From assembly GCA_022450525.1 (NCBI GenBank), contig JAKUQA010000010.1, positions 1 to 51,553 of the forward strand: a DNA stretch of 51,553 bases. The letters are read 5' to 3'. Positions within the stretch are counted from its first letter, which is position 1; each line of letters opens with the position of its first letter. The notes beneath the pieces are model-generated. The model was not told the DNA's origin. It did not search any database and saw only the letters and a list, made by a program, of their open reading frames with translations. Below are positions 9,330 through 18,563 of the stretch, in pieces. This DNA is from Dehalococcoidia bacterium (GTDB lineage: Bacteria; Chloroflexota; Dehalococcoidia; Lucifugimonadales; UBA6952). A program made the translations under genes and the position numbers.

Positions 9330-10305
9330 TTTCAAGTGGATGAAAACAAGCCACTGAATGATTTTCTTCGATAAATTTCAATGCTGGTTTTAAACTTTTT
9401 TTGCATAGTTCAGTTTTAAATTTACAGCGTGGTATAAAAGGGCATGTATCGGATTTAATATTATCATCATGATCATCAATTGGGGCAAAAGAGTATAGTT
9501 TCTTTTCATAATCATCGATTCTTGGAATAGCATCTAATAATCCTTTGGTATATGGATGGCGTGGGTTTTTGAATAAATCAATTGTATTACTCATTTCTAC
9601 AATTATCCCTTTGTACATTACAGCAACATAATCTGCCATTTGGGCAATTACTCCCATATCATGGGTTATAAGAATAACTGTTATGCCATATAAATTCTTT
9701 AGTTCACGGATTTTTTGTAATATAGCTGCTTGTAGTGTTGTGTCTAGATTAGAAGTCGGTTCATCTGCAATCAATAATTGAGGCTTTAAGGAAACCGCCA
9801 TAGCAAGCATTATTCTTTGACACATACCTCCACTTAGTTGAAACGAGTATGATTTGAGTATACGTTTAGGATCAGGTAAACCTATTGATGTAAGAAGTGG
9901 AATTACTTCATTTTCTGCTTCTTTTCTTGATAAACCTGAATGAGTTTCAAGTATTTCAGATATTTGAGTACCTATTGTAATACTCGGATTTAAAGAAGCT
10001 CGAGGGTCTTGGAAAATCATACTAATTTCCTTACCACGTATTTTACGTAAATCTATTTCTTCCATAGTTAATATATTTTGCGAATTAAAATAAACTGAAC
10101 CGTTTTTAACTACTCCTGGATCTGGTATAAGATTTAATATTGATAAAGCAGTAGTAGACTTACCTGAGCCGCTTTCTCCCACTATCCCCACTATTGAATT
10201 TTTCGGAATATTAAGATTGATATTATCTACCGCGGTAATTGTAGAATCTTTTGATTCAAAGACTACTTCTAGGTTTTGTATTTCTACTAAATTATCATCA
10301 TTCAT
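9322..10305 (-). CDS. OppD/DppD-type ABC transporter ATP-binding protein
   Basis: This 327-residue ATPase carries Walker A (GESGSGKST), the Q-loop in MIFQDPRASLNP, signature LSGGMCQRI, Walker B LLIADEPTSNLD and the H-loop ITHD. The C-terminal oligopeptide/dipeptide extension has the four-cysteine pattern CPFIPRC-x5-LC-x14-C. Such ATPases power uptake of peptides, nickel or sugars. The signature has Met-Cys where Met-Arg is more usual. No permease, binding protein or second ATPase is present in the window, so it is an orphan here. The 3' end overlaps holA by 8 nt, and the PHP gene follows it upstream on the same strand with a 19 nt gap. Confidence 0.88.
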   Translation of the reverse strand: MNDDNLVEIQNLEVVFESKDSTITAVDNINLNIPKNSIVGIVGESGSGKSTTALSILNLIPDPGVVKNGSVYFNSQNILTMEEIDLRKIRGKEISMIFQDPRASLNPSITIGTQISEILETHSGLSRKEAENEVIPLLTSIGLPDPKRILKSYSFQLSGGMCQRIMLAMAVSLKPQLLIADEPTSNLDTTLQAAILQKIRELKNLYGITVILITHDMGVIAQMADYVAVMYKGIIVEMSNTIDLFKNPRHPYTKGLLDAIPRIDDYEKKLYSFAPIDDHDDNIKSDTCPFIPRCKFKTELCKKSLKPALKFIEENHSVACFHPLEIN

Positions 10306-10324
10306 AGTACTAATTATACTAGAA

Positions 10325-10963
10325 TTATTTCAGTAATATAGGTTCATATATGCCATTTTTTAGTTGTGCGATTAGTTCTTCTAATGAAGTTATTTTAGTT
10401 GAGAATTTTGTAGCAACTTTAGCAATATCTTCGAGTTTGTGAGAATCACTTCCTCCAGTAGAAGGGAGTTCTAGTAAATTGCAAATCTTCTCCGAGAAAA
10501 TATTTTGAATATCTTCTCCTCTTCCATTGATTGATTCTATTGCATCCACAGTTTTGAAAATTAGGTCACTTTTGGAATTAATTGCGGTTATTTCAAGTTT
10601 AGAGGGATCCATTTGTGAAACACTATCAAATCTTCTCCTGTAAGGATGAGCAGCAATCATGAATCCAGAATTATTTTTCACTATTTCTGATAAGAATTTT
10701 ATATTATGCATACCAAAAATATATTCATTTAAACCAAATACAATTACATGTCCTTCTTCGGTAGTAATCTCTGAACCAGGAAAAACTGGGAAACTATATT
10801 TCAATTGTAGTTCATTTATTTCTGTTGGATTCCAGAATTGATCATGATCAGTTATGCATATGCCATCCAGTCCTCGTTTTTTTGCATTAATTATTAAATC
10901 GTCTGGAGAAAGTAGACTATCATCTGATTTCGGAAATGTATGATTGTGGAGATCTATTATCAA
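10325..10963 (-). CDS. PHP-domain phosphoesterase
   Basis: The 212-residue product has the PHP metal-site motifs: DLHNHTFPKSDD near the N-terminus, ICITDHDQFWNP near residue 36, AAHPYRR near residue 100, and SDSH near residue 175. These are the ligand positions of PHP phosphoesterases such as the TrpH/YciV nucleoside-bisphosphate phosphatases. At 212 residues it is shorter than YciV, so its substrate is uncertain. It precedes the OppD-like gene in a minus-strand pair. Confidence 0.8.
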   Translation of the reverse strand: MIIDLHNHTFPKSDDSLLSPDDLIINAKKRGLDGICITDHDQFWNPTEINELQLKYSFPVFPGSEITTEEGHVIVFGLNEYIFGMHNIKFLSEIVKNNSGFMIAAHPYRRRFDSVSQMDPSKLEITAINSKSDLIFKTVDAIESINGRGEDIQNIFSEKICNLLELPSTGGSDSHKLEDIAKVATKFSTKITSLEELIAQLKNGIYEPILLK

Positions 10964-11076
10964 AAAATATCCTTTGCATTAGTTTAACTCAATCATATTA
11001 GACTACTATTATTTAGTAGTATTGAAAAGTTCTATGTCTCTTTACGTTATCGGGTGTAGATTGTGTAATTTTTCAC

Positions 11077-11105
11077 TTGATACAATATTACTGTGGTGAT
11101 ATGCT
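11077..11105 (+). promoter_or_regulatory. Candidate sigma-70-type promoter for the nuo operon
   Basis: A -35 TTGATA (11077-11082) is followed after 17 nt by an extended -10, TGA then TATGCT (11100-11105). The initiating base would lie about 11112, leaving a leader of about 55 nt before nuoA. The 10964-11154 gap contains no gene. It also contains a 7-bp AT-rich hairpin at 11002-11020 without a T-run. Confidence 0.5.
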
Positions 11106-11166
11106 ATTGATCATATATATTGAATCATAAAAATACCAATAATCTGGTTGATCCATGGGAGTTATT

Positions 11167-11553
11167 ATGGAGAATTATTTTCACCAGTATGGTCTTCTAG
11201 CAATGTTTGTAATTGTTGCCACAGCAGTCCCTATTGGTATGTTGGTTGTCTCTTATTTGGCATCTAAGGTTTCGATCAGACCTCATAAACCCAATCAAAC
11301 AAAATCTACTATATATGAGTGCGGAGTTGAGCCGATAGGGCCTAATAAATGGGTTCAATTTGACTTTAAATATTATATGTATGCACTCCTTTTCGTAATA
11401 TTTGATATTGAGACAATATTTTTATTCCCTTGGGCAATTCAATTTGGCAAATTAGGAATGTTTGCATTAGTTGAAATGTTTATATTTGTAATGATTTTAT
11501 TAGTTGGCTTAATTTACGCTTGGAAAGTTAAAGCTTTAGAATGGGGGAAATAA
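11167..11553 (+). CDS. nuoA: NADH-quinone oxidoreductase subunit A
   Basis: NuoA is a small three-helix membrane subunit near the quinone-entry site of complex I. The visible motifs are YECGVEPIG and the [12 protein letters not shown] segment typical of NuoA/ND3. The start at 11167 is preferred over the ATG at 11155 because GGGAG (11157-11161) lies 5 nt upstream of it; the protein is then 128 residues. It is the first gene of the nuo operon and is followed after 1 nt by nuoB. Confidence 0.92.
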   Translation: MENYFHQYGLLAMFVIVATAVPIGMLVVSYLASKVSIRPHKPNQTKSTIYECGVEPIGPNKWVQFDFKYYMYALLFVIFDIETIFLFPWAIQFGKLGMFALVEMFIFVMILLVGLIYAWKVKALEWGK

Positions 11554-11554
11554 T

Positions 11555-12154
11555 ATGAATTCAAACTCAAATTATTTTGATTCACTGTCATTAGACATAG
11601 CTGAAGGTAAAGAGGTCCAAGAACTTAAAGATACATCACTTACTCCAATAAAAGAACCTTTAATTGAAGTTCCAAGTGATGTTGCAAATAATATAGCAGT
11701 GACATCTATTGACGCTCTACTGAATTGGGGAAGAAAATCTGCAGTATGGCCTTTATCTTTTGGTTTAGCTTGTTGTGCTTTTGAAATGATGGCAAGTGCT
11801 ATGTCTCGATTTGATTTATCACGATTTGGTGCTGAAGTATTTCGTGGTTCCCCTAGGCAGGCAGATCTTATGATTGTATCAGGGACTGTTACATGGAAAA
11901 TGGGTGCAGCAATTAAAAAATTATATGATCAGATGTTAGAACCTAAATGGGTAATTTCTATGGGTGCTTGTGCAACAAGTGGAGGTCCGTACTATCAATC
12001 ATATAGTGTTGTTCCAGGGGTAAATCATATTATTCCAGTTGATGTTTACGTACCTGGATGTCCCCCAAGACCGGACGCACTATTATTTGGGATTATGCAA
12101 TTACAGGAAAAGATAAAGAGATATCGCCTTACTCAAAACCCGGCAGGAAGTTAA
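11555..12154 (+). CDS. nuoB: NADH-quinone oxidoreductase subunit B
   Basis: The 199-residue NuoB carries the ligands of the N2 iron-sulfur cluster: the tandem cysteines 73-74 in [10 protein letters not shown], a third in MGACATSGG, and a fourth in [10 protein letters not shown]2 passes electrons to quinone. A 40-residue N-terminal extension before the core has no recognised motif. The gene starts 1 nt after nuoA and its TAA shares a base with the ATG of nuoC. Confidence 0.95.
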   Translation: MNSNSNYFDSLSLDIAEGKEVQELKDTSLTPIKEPLIEVPSDVANNIAVTSIDALLNWGRKSAVWPLSFGLACCAFEMMASAMSRFDLSRFGAEVFRGSPRQADLMIVSGTVTWKMGAAIKKLYDQMLEPKWVISMGACATSGGPYYQSYSVVPGVNHIIPVDVYVPGCPPRPDALLFGIMQLQEKIKRYRLTQNPAGS

Positions 12155-12606
12155 TGATTAGACAACTAAATTCAAATGAAATAATTAAATTACTGGGTAA
12201 AGATTTTGATTCACAGTCGATTGATGAATCTAAAAACGAATTGTATGTTTCTGCCGATCAATTAACGAACGTGTGCAGCATATTAAAAAATACAAAACAA
12301 GCTTCTTTTGATTTATTGACTTGTATCTCTGGTGTTGATTATGTTGAATATTTTCAGGTTGTTTACCATTTAACTTCAACTATACACAAACATAGTTGTG
12401 TGCTTAAGGTAAATCTATTTGGTCGTAGTGATTTAGTTTGTCCCTCTGTTTATAAATTTTGGCAAGGTGCAGACTTCCAAGAACGAGAAATATGGGACTT
12501 ATTAGGAATTTATTTTGAAGGGCATCCTAATATGAAACGTATATTTTTATGGGACGGATTTGAAGGACATCCTTTAAGAAGAGATTACTTAGAGTCACCA
12601 AGGTAA
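12154..12606 (+). CDS. nuoC: NADH-quinone oxidoreductase subunit C
   Basis: The 150-residue NuoC (30 kDa-type peripheral-arm subunit) is identified by DLLTCISGVDY near the middle and the signature WQGADFQEREIWDLLGIYFEGHPNMKRIF near the end. The open frame extends upstream to 12058 inside nuoB, but the ATG at 12154 is chosen because it is coupled to the nuoB stop (TAATG) and preceded by AGGAAG. Downstream, nuoD follows after 15 nt. Confidence 0.93.
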   Translation: MIRQLNSNEIIKLLGKDFDSQSIDESKNELYVSADQLTNVCSILKNTKQASFDLLTCISGVDYVEYFQVVYHLTSTIHKHSCVLKVNLFGRSDLVCPSVYKFWQGADFQEREIWDLLGIYFEGHPNMKRIFLWDGFEGHPLRRDYLESPR

Positions 12607-12621
12607 TAGAGGTTAGGATTT

Positions 12622-13719
12622 ATGAATAGTGAATTAATGACAGTAAATTTTGGCCCTCAACATCCAAGCACACATGGTGTGTTTCGTTTACGAATTACTT
12701 TGGATGGTGAAACAGTTGTCGGTTTAGAACCTGTTTTTGGTTATTTACATCGTGGATCAGAAAAATTAGCTGAAGAGCGGACTTTTACACAAGTGATAAC
12801 TTTGACTGACCGTATGGACTACACATCTGCAATGACAAATAATCAAGCCTATGTTTTGTCTTGTGAAAAATTAATGGAGGTTACTCCACCAGTACGTGCT
12901 CAATATCTACGAGTCATTTCTGCTGAATTATCAAGAATAGCCAGTCATCTTATTGGAACAGGATTTTTGATCAATGACCTCGGTGCTTTTATAACACCCT
13001 TGATGTACTGTTTTAGAGAAAGAGAAAGAATACTAGAGCTTTTCGAGATGTTGTGTGGTGCAAGAATTACACTTACTTATATGAGAGTAGGTGGGGTTTT
13101 TCAAGATACTCCAGCTGAATTTTGGCCCGCATTAGACAGCTTTCTTACAGATATGGAGTTTCATTTAGATGAATACGAATCATTACTCACTGGAAATGAA
13201 ATATTATTAAGCAGGACTGTAGGTGTAAGTTCAATCACTACAGATCAAGCCCTGAATGCTTCGATAACAGGGCCAATATTGAGAGCCACCGGTTTTGATT
13301 GGGATTTGCGTACAGTTGATCCATATGAAGTATATAACAGAGTAAATTTTGAAGTGCCAACTGGGGAAAATGGGGATAATTATGATAGATATTTGGTTCG
13401 TATTAAAGAAATGAGGCAAAGTCTTTCAATAATCAAACAATGTGTAGAACAAATAGAACCAGGAAAAGTAAGATTAGATTTACCATTTCTCATACGACCA
13501 GATTCTGGAGAAGCATATGGAAGAGTTGAAAGTCCTAAAGGTGAATTAGGTTTCTATTTGATTAGTGATGGCTCAATATCTCCTTATAGATGTAAAGTCA
13601 GACCACCTTCATTAATTAACCTTACATTATTAAATGAAATGATTGTTGGATGGAAAGTTGCAGATATGATCGTTACTCTTGGATCACTTGATTTTAATAT
13701 GGGAGAGGTAGATCGTTAA
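12622..13719 (+). CDS. nuoD: NADH-quinone oxidoreductase subunit D
   Basis: NuoD (365 residues) is the 49 kDa-type quinone-site subunit. It opens with VNFGPQHPSTHGVFRL, whose His-rich loop lines the quinone pocket, and ends with SLDFNMGEVDR, the conserved C-terminus. The sequence is complete, normal in length, and stands separately from nuoC. It sits between nuoC and nuoH, sharing one base with the nuoH start. A TAATG junction indicates translational coupling. Confidence 0.95.
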   Translation: MNSELMTVNFGPQHPSTHGVFRLRITLDGETVVGLEPVFGYLHRGSEKLAEERTFTQVITLTDRMDYTSAMTNNQAYVLSCEKLMEVTPPVRAQYLRVISAELSRIASHLIGTGFLINDLGAFITPLMYCFRERERILELFEMLCGARITLTYMRVGGVFQDTPAEFWPALDSFLTDMEFHLDEYESLLTGNEILLSRTVGVSSITTDQALNASITGPILRATGFDWDLRTVDPYEVYNRVNFEVPTGENGDNYDRYLVRIKEMRQSLSIIKQCVEQIEPGKVRLDLPFLIRPDSGEAYGRVESPKGELGFYLISDGSISPYRCKVRPPSLINLTLLNEMIVGWKVADMIVTLGSLDFNMGEVDR

Positions 13720-14927
13720 TGTTGAGTGAAAATCTTTGGTTCCATAACATATATTGCTTTTTATATACGGGTGATACGGCAATCTCAGGCTGTAGTAATG
13801 CTACGGGCTTATTACCTGAATCTCTAAATTGGATGCCATACTATATTGCTGGGTTTTCAATGGTTTTAGTATTAATAAATATTTTTATGGCCTTTGGCGC
13901 TCTCTATACTTATGCAGAAAGAAGATTAATTGGTAGATTCCAGTCAAGAGTGGGACCTAACAGAGCAGGGCCGTTTGGAATATTACAACCCGTTGCTGAT
14001 GGTATTAAATTATTAACTAAGGAATCTATGATACCTGATCAAGCTGATAAACCAGTCTATAATCTAGCTCCTATAATTATGTTAATACCTGTAATATTGG
14101 TTGTCGCGGTATTGCCAGTCGGTGAAGGAACATTTATGACAGATTTAAATATAGCTTTATTGTTTGCAATATCAATTACTGCTCTTACAACTATTGCAAT
14201 TTTTATGGCAGGATTTTCCACAGGAAATAGATTTGCAATGCTCGGCGCAATGAGAGCTGTAGCACAACTAATAAGTTATGAAGTTCCAGTTGTTTTATCT
14301 ACAGTGGGAATTATACTATTGACGGGATCACTATCCTTGGTTGATGTTGTTGAAGCACAAGCTATTCCATTTATTCTCGTTCAACCATTAGCATTTTTAA
14401 TATTTATTATTGGCGGATCTGCAGAAATGAATAGAACTCCTTTTGATACTGTAGAGGCTGAATCGGAACTTATTGCAGGTTATCACATCGAATATGGTGG
14501 TATGAAATTTGCTATGTTTCAATTAGCAGAATATGCATCTGTATTAATCAATTCTGCTGTAATTACAACTTTGTTTTTAAGTGGATGGGAGGGACCTTTT
14601 TCGTTTATTCCTTCTCCTATATGGTTTTTATTAAAAATGTTTTTCATGGCTTTTTGCTTTATTTGGATAAGAGCCACACTACCTCGACTTAGAATGGATC
14701 AAGTTATGTCATTCGCTTGGAAATTTTTATTACCATTGAGCTTAATTAATATATTTGTAACTGCCATTGAAGTTTTAATTTTCGGTGTGAATGGAACTTT
14801 TACACAAGGTGATTTATGGATAATATCAGGTATCAATATTATTGTATCCATAATCGGGATTGTTATATTTAGTAAAATTCTGGAGATTGATTCAGGTTTC
14901 AATACCCAGTTCAAAGTTACAGTTTAA
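13719..14927 (+). CDS. nuoH: NADH-quinone oxidoreductase subunit H
   Basis: NuoH is the membrane subunit that joins the arm to the membrane domain and forms part of the quinone channel. The 402-residue sequence contains AERRLIGRFQSRVGPNRAGPFGILQPVADG and the AEMNRTPFDTVEAESELIAGYHIEYGG loop. About eight hydrophobic spans are visible. The first 40 residues before the first span are longer than in E. coli. nuoI follows after a 16-nt gap. Confidence 0.95.
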   Translation: MLSENLWFHNIYCFLYTGDTAISGCSNATGLLPESLNWMPYYIAGFSMVLVLINIFMAFGALYTYAERRLIGRFQSRVGPNRAGPFGILQPVADGIKLLTKESMIPDQADKPVYNLAPIIMLIPVILVVAVLPVGEGTFMTDLNIALLFAISITALTTIAIFMAGFSTGNRFAMLGAMRAVAQLISYEVPVVLSTVGIILLTGSLSLVDVVEAQAIPFILVQPLAFLIFIIGGSAEMNRTPFDTVEAESELIAGYHIEYGGMKFAMFQLAEYASVLINSAVITTLFLSGWEGPFSFIPSPIWFLLKMFFMAFCFIWIRATLPRLRMDQVMSFAWKFLLPLSLINIFVTAIEVLIFGVNGTFTQGDLWIISGINIIVSIIGIVIFSKILEIDSGFNTQFKVTV

Positions 14928-14943
14928 TCAAGGAGAAAATATA

Positions 14944-15537
14944 TTGTACGGACTCGGAATAGTTAAAGGATTATTAGTTACTCTCAAAAATTTTGTTCGT
15001 AAACCAGCTACGATTAATTATCCAGAGCAAAGAGCTCCACAACATTCAAGATTTAGAGGAGAGGAATTTGCATGGTATGAAGAGAGATGTACTGGTTGTG
15101 CAAGCTGTGCTAAATTTTGTCCTTTGGGTATTATTCATATTGAAACAAGTCCAAGTGAGGCCAATATTCCGGAAGGTGATTCTTATAAATTGGAAGCCTT
15201 TGATATTGATATAGCTAGATGCATGTTTTGTGGGTTTTGTGTTGAAGTTTGTCCTTATGATGCATTATTTATGGGTAGTGGTTTTGAAGAAGCCCAATAT
15301 AGTAGACAGGATTTAGTATTGGATAAGATTAAAGATCAAAGAGAAGGCAAAAATAAGTCTCCTAGTACATGGTTTAGACCACAATTGGAAGCTCAAAAAT
15401 ATATACCTCTTTCAGGAACAGAAATGAAATGGGATGATGCTGGGCGAGAAGAATGGACCTATCATCCAACAAAACGTCCTAAAAGAGATTTATTATCCTG
15501 GAGAAATAAGAATTTTAAAAATAAAGGAGAAAATTGA
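14944..15537 (+). CDS. nuoI: NADH-quinone oxidoreductase subunit I
   Basis: NuoI carries two 4Fe-4S clusters, seen as CTGCASCAKFCP (from Cys49) and CMFCGFCVEVCP. The open frame begins earlier at 14860 inside nuoH, but a TTG at 14944 has AAGGAG 8 nt upstream (14930-14935) and gives a normal 197-residue protein beginning MYGLGIVKG. The last 60 residues form a basic tail without cysteines. Its stop TGA overlaps the TTG start of nuoJ. Confidence 0.92.
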   Translation: MYGLGIVKGLLVTLKNFVRKPATINYPEQRAPQHSRFRGEEFAWYEERCTGCASCAKFCPLGIIHIETSPSEANIPEGDSYKLEAFDIDIARCMFCGFCVEVCPYDALFMGSGFEEAQYSRQDLVLDKIKDQREGKNKSPSTWFRPQLEAQKYIPLSGTEMKWDDAGREEWTYHPTKRPKRDLLSWRNKNFKNKGEN

Positions 15538-16055
15538 ATCTCACAGATATCTTTTTCATAATTTTTTCATTAATAGCATTTAGTTCTGCTTTGCTCGTAG
15601 TGTTTATACAAGATTTATTTAAGAGTGCGTTGATGCTCGTTGTAACTTTTATAAGTGTTGGGGGTATTTTCTTTTTATTAAATGCAGAATTTTTAGGTGT
15701 TATACAGATTTTAATTTATGCCGGAGGTATAGCAATTATAATTATATTTGGTGTCCTAATGACAAAAGATATGGCAACCGCAAATACATCTAATATATTT
15801 ATGTTTATAAATGGGCAAATTTGTTTACTTTTTTTTGTGTTACTTTCATATTTCTTAATTAATGAAGAATGGTTTTTACTTGATCTAGTAAATTCATCAT
15901 ATGCTGAACAAGCAAAAAACCTATTCTCAAATACGACAGATCATTTAGCTACTCTTCTACTGAAGAATTGGGTAATCGCTTTTGAGTTTAGTTCAGTATT
16001 ATTGCTAGCCGTGATCATTGGTTCATTAGCAATCGTGAAGGATAAAAACGAATGA
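15534..16055 (+). CDS. nuoJ: NADH-quinone oxidoreductase subunit J
   Basis: This 173-residue protein has five predicted membrane spans and the NuoJ/ND6 signature VIQILIYAGGIAIIIIFGVLM, which includes the pi-bulge helix. It starts with TTG at 15534, overlapping the nuoI stop (TTGA), with AAAGGAGA ending 3 nt upstream. The gene overlaps nuoK by 4 nt (ATGA). NuoJ couples quinone chemistry to the antiporter-like subunits. Confidence 0.92.
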   Translation: MNLTDIFFIIFSLIAFSSALLVVFIQDLFKSALMLVVTFISVGGIFFLLNAEFLGVIQILIYAGGIAIIIIFGVLMTKDMATANTSNIFMFINGQICLLFFVLLSYFLINEEWFLLDLVNSSYAEQAKNLFSNTTDHLATLLLKNWVIAFEFSSVLLLAVIIGSLAIVKDKNE

Positions 16056-16405
16056 GTTTAGAGTCAGTATTAACATTATCTGCGGGCCTCTTTGCTATAG
16101 GCCTTTTTGGTGTATTAACTAAAAGAAATCTTATTGCTGTTCTTATGTGTATAGAATTGATGTTTAACGCAATCAACGTTGCTGCCGTTGGTATATCTCG
16201 CTATATTGCACCATCTATGTTTAGAATTGCCGGTTCTGATTTAAATAGTGAACAGGTTGATTTGATTTTATCCGGGCATGTGATATCAATTTTTTCTATT
16301 GCTATTTCAGCTGCTGAAGTCTCTATGGCACTGGCAATTATTATTCTTATTTATAGAACTAAAAATACTGTCGATATTTCAGATATTAATAAAATGAGTG
16401 GATAA
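16052..16405 (+). CDS. nuoK: NADH-quinone oxidoreductase subunit K
   Basis: This 117-residue subunit has three membrane spans and the NuoK/ND4L pattern, with Glu in ELMFNAINVA and a second in SAAEVSMALAIII, the buried acids used in proton translocation. It is somewhat longer than the usual 100 residues because of a loop at about residues 55-75. The TAA stop lies in the first copy of a 13-bp tandem duplication that also supplies the start of the next gene. Confidence 0.93.
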   Translation: MSLESVLTLSAGLFAIGLFGVLTKRNLIAVLMCIELMFNAINVAAVGISRYIAPSMFRIAGSDLNSEQVDLILSGHVISIFSIAISAAEVSMALAIIILIYRTKNTVDISDINKMSG

Positions 16406-16423
16406 AATATGTGGATAAAATAT
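16398..16423 (+). repeat. Perfect tandem 13-bp duplication at the nuoK stop
   Basis: GTGGATAAAATAT occurs twice without a spacer (16398-16410 and 16411-16423). The first copy holds the nuoK TAA (16403-16405), and the ATG of the next gene (16409-16411) spans the join. The two copies therefore create the boundary between two reading frames. Confidence 0.9.
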
Positions 16424-16603
16424 TTGGAAGCAGAAAATTTATTTGTTGCAGAAAGTTGGAAAGAACTTTTTGAAGGTGAAGGTTTACCTGTGAGGTTGCT
16501 TCCCAAACTAGGTTTAGAAAATTGGTCTGATTCTACAGAGTTTTCCATTATGGTCCCACGGGGTCGTGAACATGTAGCAGATGAAATAGTTAGAAAATTA
16601 TAA
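16409..16603 (+). CDS. Small DUF2007-like protein inside the nuo operon
   Basis: This 64-residue soluble protein resembles the DUF2007 putative signal-transducing domain: an N-terminal strand, a helix of the type VAESWKELFEGEGLPVRLL and a strand FSIMVPRG followed by a helix. The match is by pattern only. It begins 3 nt after nuoK and ends 19 nt before nuoL, so it is co-transcribed with complex I genes. No ribosome-binding site is obvious. It could be a small assembly or regulatory factor, but nothing in the sequence proves this. Confidence 0.65.
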   Translation: MWIKYLEAENLFVAESWKELFEGEGLPVRLLPKLGLENWSDSTEFSIMVPRGREHVADEIVRKL

Positions 16604-16622
16604 TAATTTGAAAGATGGATTA

Positions 16623-18545
16623 ATGTTTGAAATAGAACTTATTATTTCTTTGATTTTTGTAACTCCTTTAATTGTTGCATTGATTAATAGTTTATTTATT
16701 ACCTTAAGTGATAATACTAATGTAAAAATAGGATCTTATTTATCTATTATGGGGATATTTATATCCTTTATTCTTTCCATATATATTTTTTCCCTAGCAT
16801 ATGGAGATGATCATTACAAAATTAACGCTTCGTTTGAATGGTTTAGTATTGGGAATTTACCTGTTTTATTTGGGTATTATGTGGATTTTGTTTCTGCTTC
16901 GATGTTGTTAGTTGTAACTAGTGTTAGTCTGCTAGTGCAAATTTATTCTCTTGGATATATGAAAGGAGATAAAGGGCTCGTCCGATATTTTACTTACTTA
17001 TCTCTATTTACCTCATCGATGCTAGGAGTAGTATTATCAATTAATATATTGCAAATGTATTTTTTCTGGGAATTGGTAGGAGTTTGTTCTTACCTTTTAA
17101 TAGGGTTTTGGTTTGATAGAAATTCAGCTAGAAATGCTGCTAAAAAAGCTTTTTTAATTACCAGAATAGGAGATGTGGGATTTTTATTCGCAATACTACT
17201 GATCTTCTCAAATGGTTTATCTTTCTTAGACAAAGGATTAAACCCGTTAATAATACAAGATATTTTATTAATGACTGGTGATCTTAGCACGACCATAATA
17301 TTTTTAGTTTCGATTGGTTTAATTGCTGGAGCCGTGGGTAAATCAGCTCAATTCCCCCTACATACTTGGTTACCTGATGCGATGGAAGGTCCAACTCCGG
17401 TTAGTGCCTTAATTCATGCTGCTACAATGGTTGCTGCAGGTGTATTCTTATTGGTAAGATTCTTTGATTTTATTAGTGCAAGTTCTACATCATTATTAAT
17501 TATAGCTGTAATTGGATGTACTACCTCATTACTAGGTGCATCTATAGCTTTGGTAATGAATGATATAAAGAAAGTATTAGCCTATTCGACGATAAGCCAG
17601 CTTGGATATATGTTTATGGCAATCGGGATAGGTGCTCCGGCAATTGCTATGTTCCATTTAGTTACACATGCATTTTTTAAGGCATTATTATTTTTAGGTG
17701 CTGGAAATGTTAGTCATGCAGTACATAGTTTTGAAATGGAAAAAATGGGGAATCTCAAAGACAAAATGCCTGTAACTTATTATACATTTCTATTAGGTTC
17801 TTTAAGTTTAGTAGGTATTTTTCCTCTTGCTGGCTTTTGGAGTAAAGATGAAATAATTAATACTGCCTACCAAGGCACCAACCTAGCTTCCACAATTGTT
17901 TTATTTGGGAGTTTGATAGGTATAGTAATGACGGCATTTTATACATTTAGAATGGTATTTTTAACATTTAATCATCGAATACAACCTAAAGTAAATGCCA
18001 CAATCGAAGAGTCCCCTAAATCTATGCTTTTCCCTGTTGCTATTTTATCGGTTTTAGCAGTAATAATAGGGTTTCTTATAAATCCTCCTATAGATTTACC
18101 TTTTCTTGAAAAACATTGGTTTTTACATTACCAACATCACAAAGTAATAGATATTAATTTGGCGATAGCATTAGTTTCAACATTGTTAGCTGGTTTAGGT
18201 ATAACCGCGGCGTGGATATTTTATAAAAATAGAAATATTACCGATAGGCTGTTTGCAAGTATAAATATGAGTCAAGTACTACATAAAAAATGGTATTTTG
18301 ATTATCTCTATGAAATTGTAATTGTTAAACAAATATTTTATCGGTTTATAACCCGGATAACACAAATATTCGATGATGTAATTATTAACCACCCATCTGA
18401 TTTTGTTGGATATTTTGCTAAAAACCTTGGTCGTCCAGTATCTCTATTCCAAAATGGATCTGTCCAATTCTATGGATTAGTTTTGACTATATTCTATGCT
18501 TTAGTTGTTACATTAGGAGTGTTGTTACTATATGTTATTTCATAA
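16623..18545 (+). CDS. nuoL: NADH-quinone oxidoreductase subunit L
   Basis: NuoL is the distal antiporter-like subunit of complex I. The protein is 640 residues with about 15 spans, the motif MYFFWELVGVCSYLLIGFW holding the key Glu, the HTWLPDAMEGPTPVSALIHAATMVAAGV block with the proton-channel Lys region upstream, and a long C-terminal amphipathic segment. The open frame starts at TTG 16608; ATG 16623 is preferred because it begins directly with the first membrane span and is preceded by AGATGGA. nuoM follows after 18 nt. Confidence 0.93.
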   Translation: MFEIELIISLIFVTPLIVALINSLFITLSDNTNVKIGSYLSIMGIFISFILSIYIFSLAYGDDHYKINASFEWFSIGNLPVLFGYYVDFVSASMLLVVTSVSLLVQIYSLGYMKGDKGLVRYFTYLSLFTSSMLGVVLSINILQMYFFWELVGVCSYLLIGFWFDRNSARNAAKKAFLITRIGDVGFLFAILLIFSNGLSFLDKGLNPLIIQDILLMTGDLSTTIIFLVSIGLIAGAVGKSAQFPLHTWLPDAMEGPTPVSALIHAATMVAAGVFLLVRFFDFISASSTSLLIIAVIGCTTSLLGASIALVMNDIKKVLAYSTISQLGYMFMAIGIGAPAIAMFHLVTHAFFKALLFLGAGNVSHAVHSFEMEKMGNLKDKMPVTYYTFLLGSLSLVGIFPLAGFWSKDEIINTAYQGTNLASTIVLFGSLIGIVMTAFYTFRMVFLTFNHRIQPKVNATIEESPKSMLFPVAILSVLAVIIGFLINPPIDLPFLEKHWFLHYQHHKVIDINLAIALVSTLLAGLGITAAWIFYKNRNITDRLFASINMSQVLHKKWYFDYLYEIVIVKQIFYRFITRITQIFDDVIINHPSDFVGYFAKNLGRPVSLFQNGSVQFYGLVLTIFYALVVTLGVLLLYVIS

Positions 18546-18563
18546 AAATAAAAGGTATATGAA

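Noticed and set aside
12058..12153. Upstream extension of the nuoC frame
   Set aside because: It lies wholly inside nuoB; the ATG at 12154 is coupled to the nuoB stop and has a ribosome-binding site.
14860..14943. Upstream extension of the nuoI frame into nuoH
   Set aside because: TTG at 14944 has AAGGAG at the correct distance and matches the usual NuoI N-terminus.
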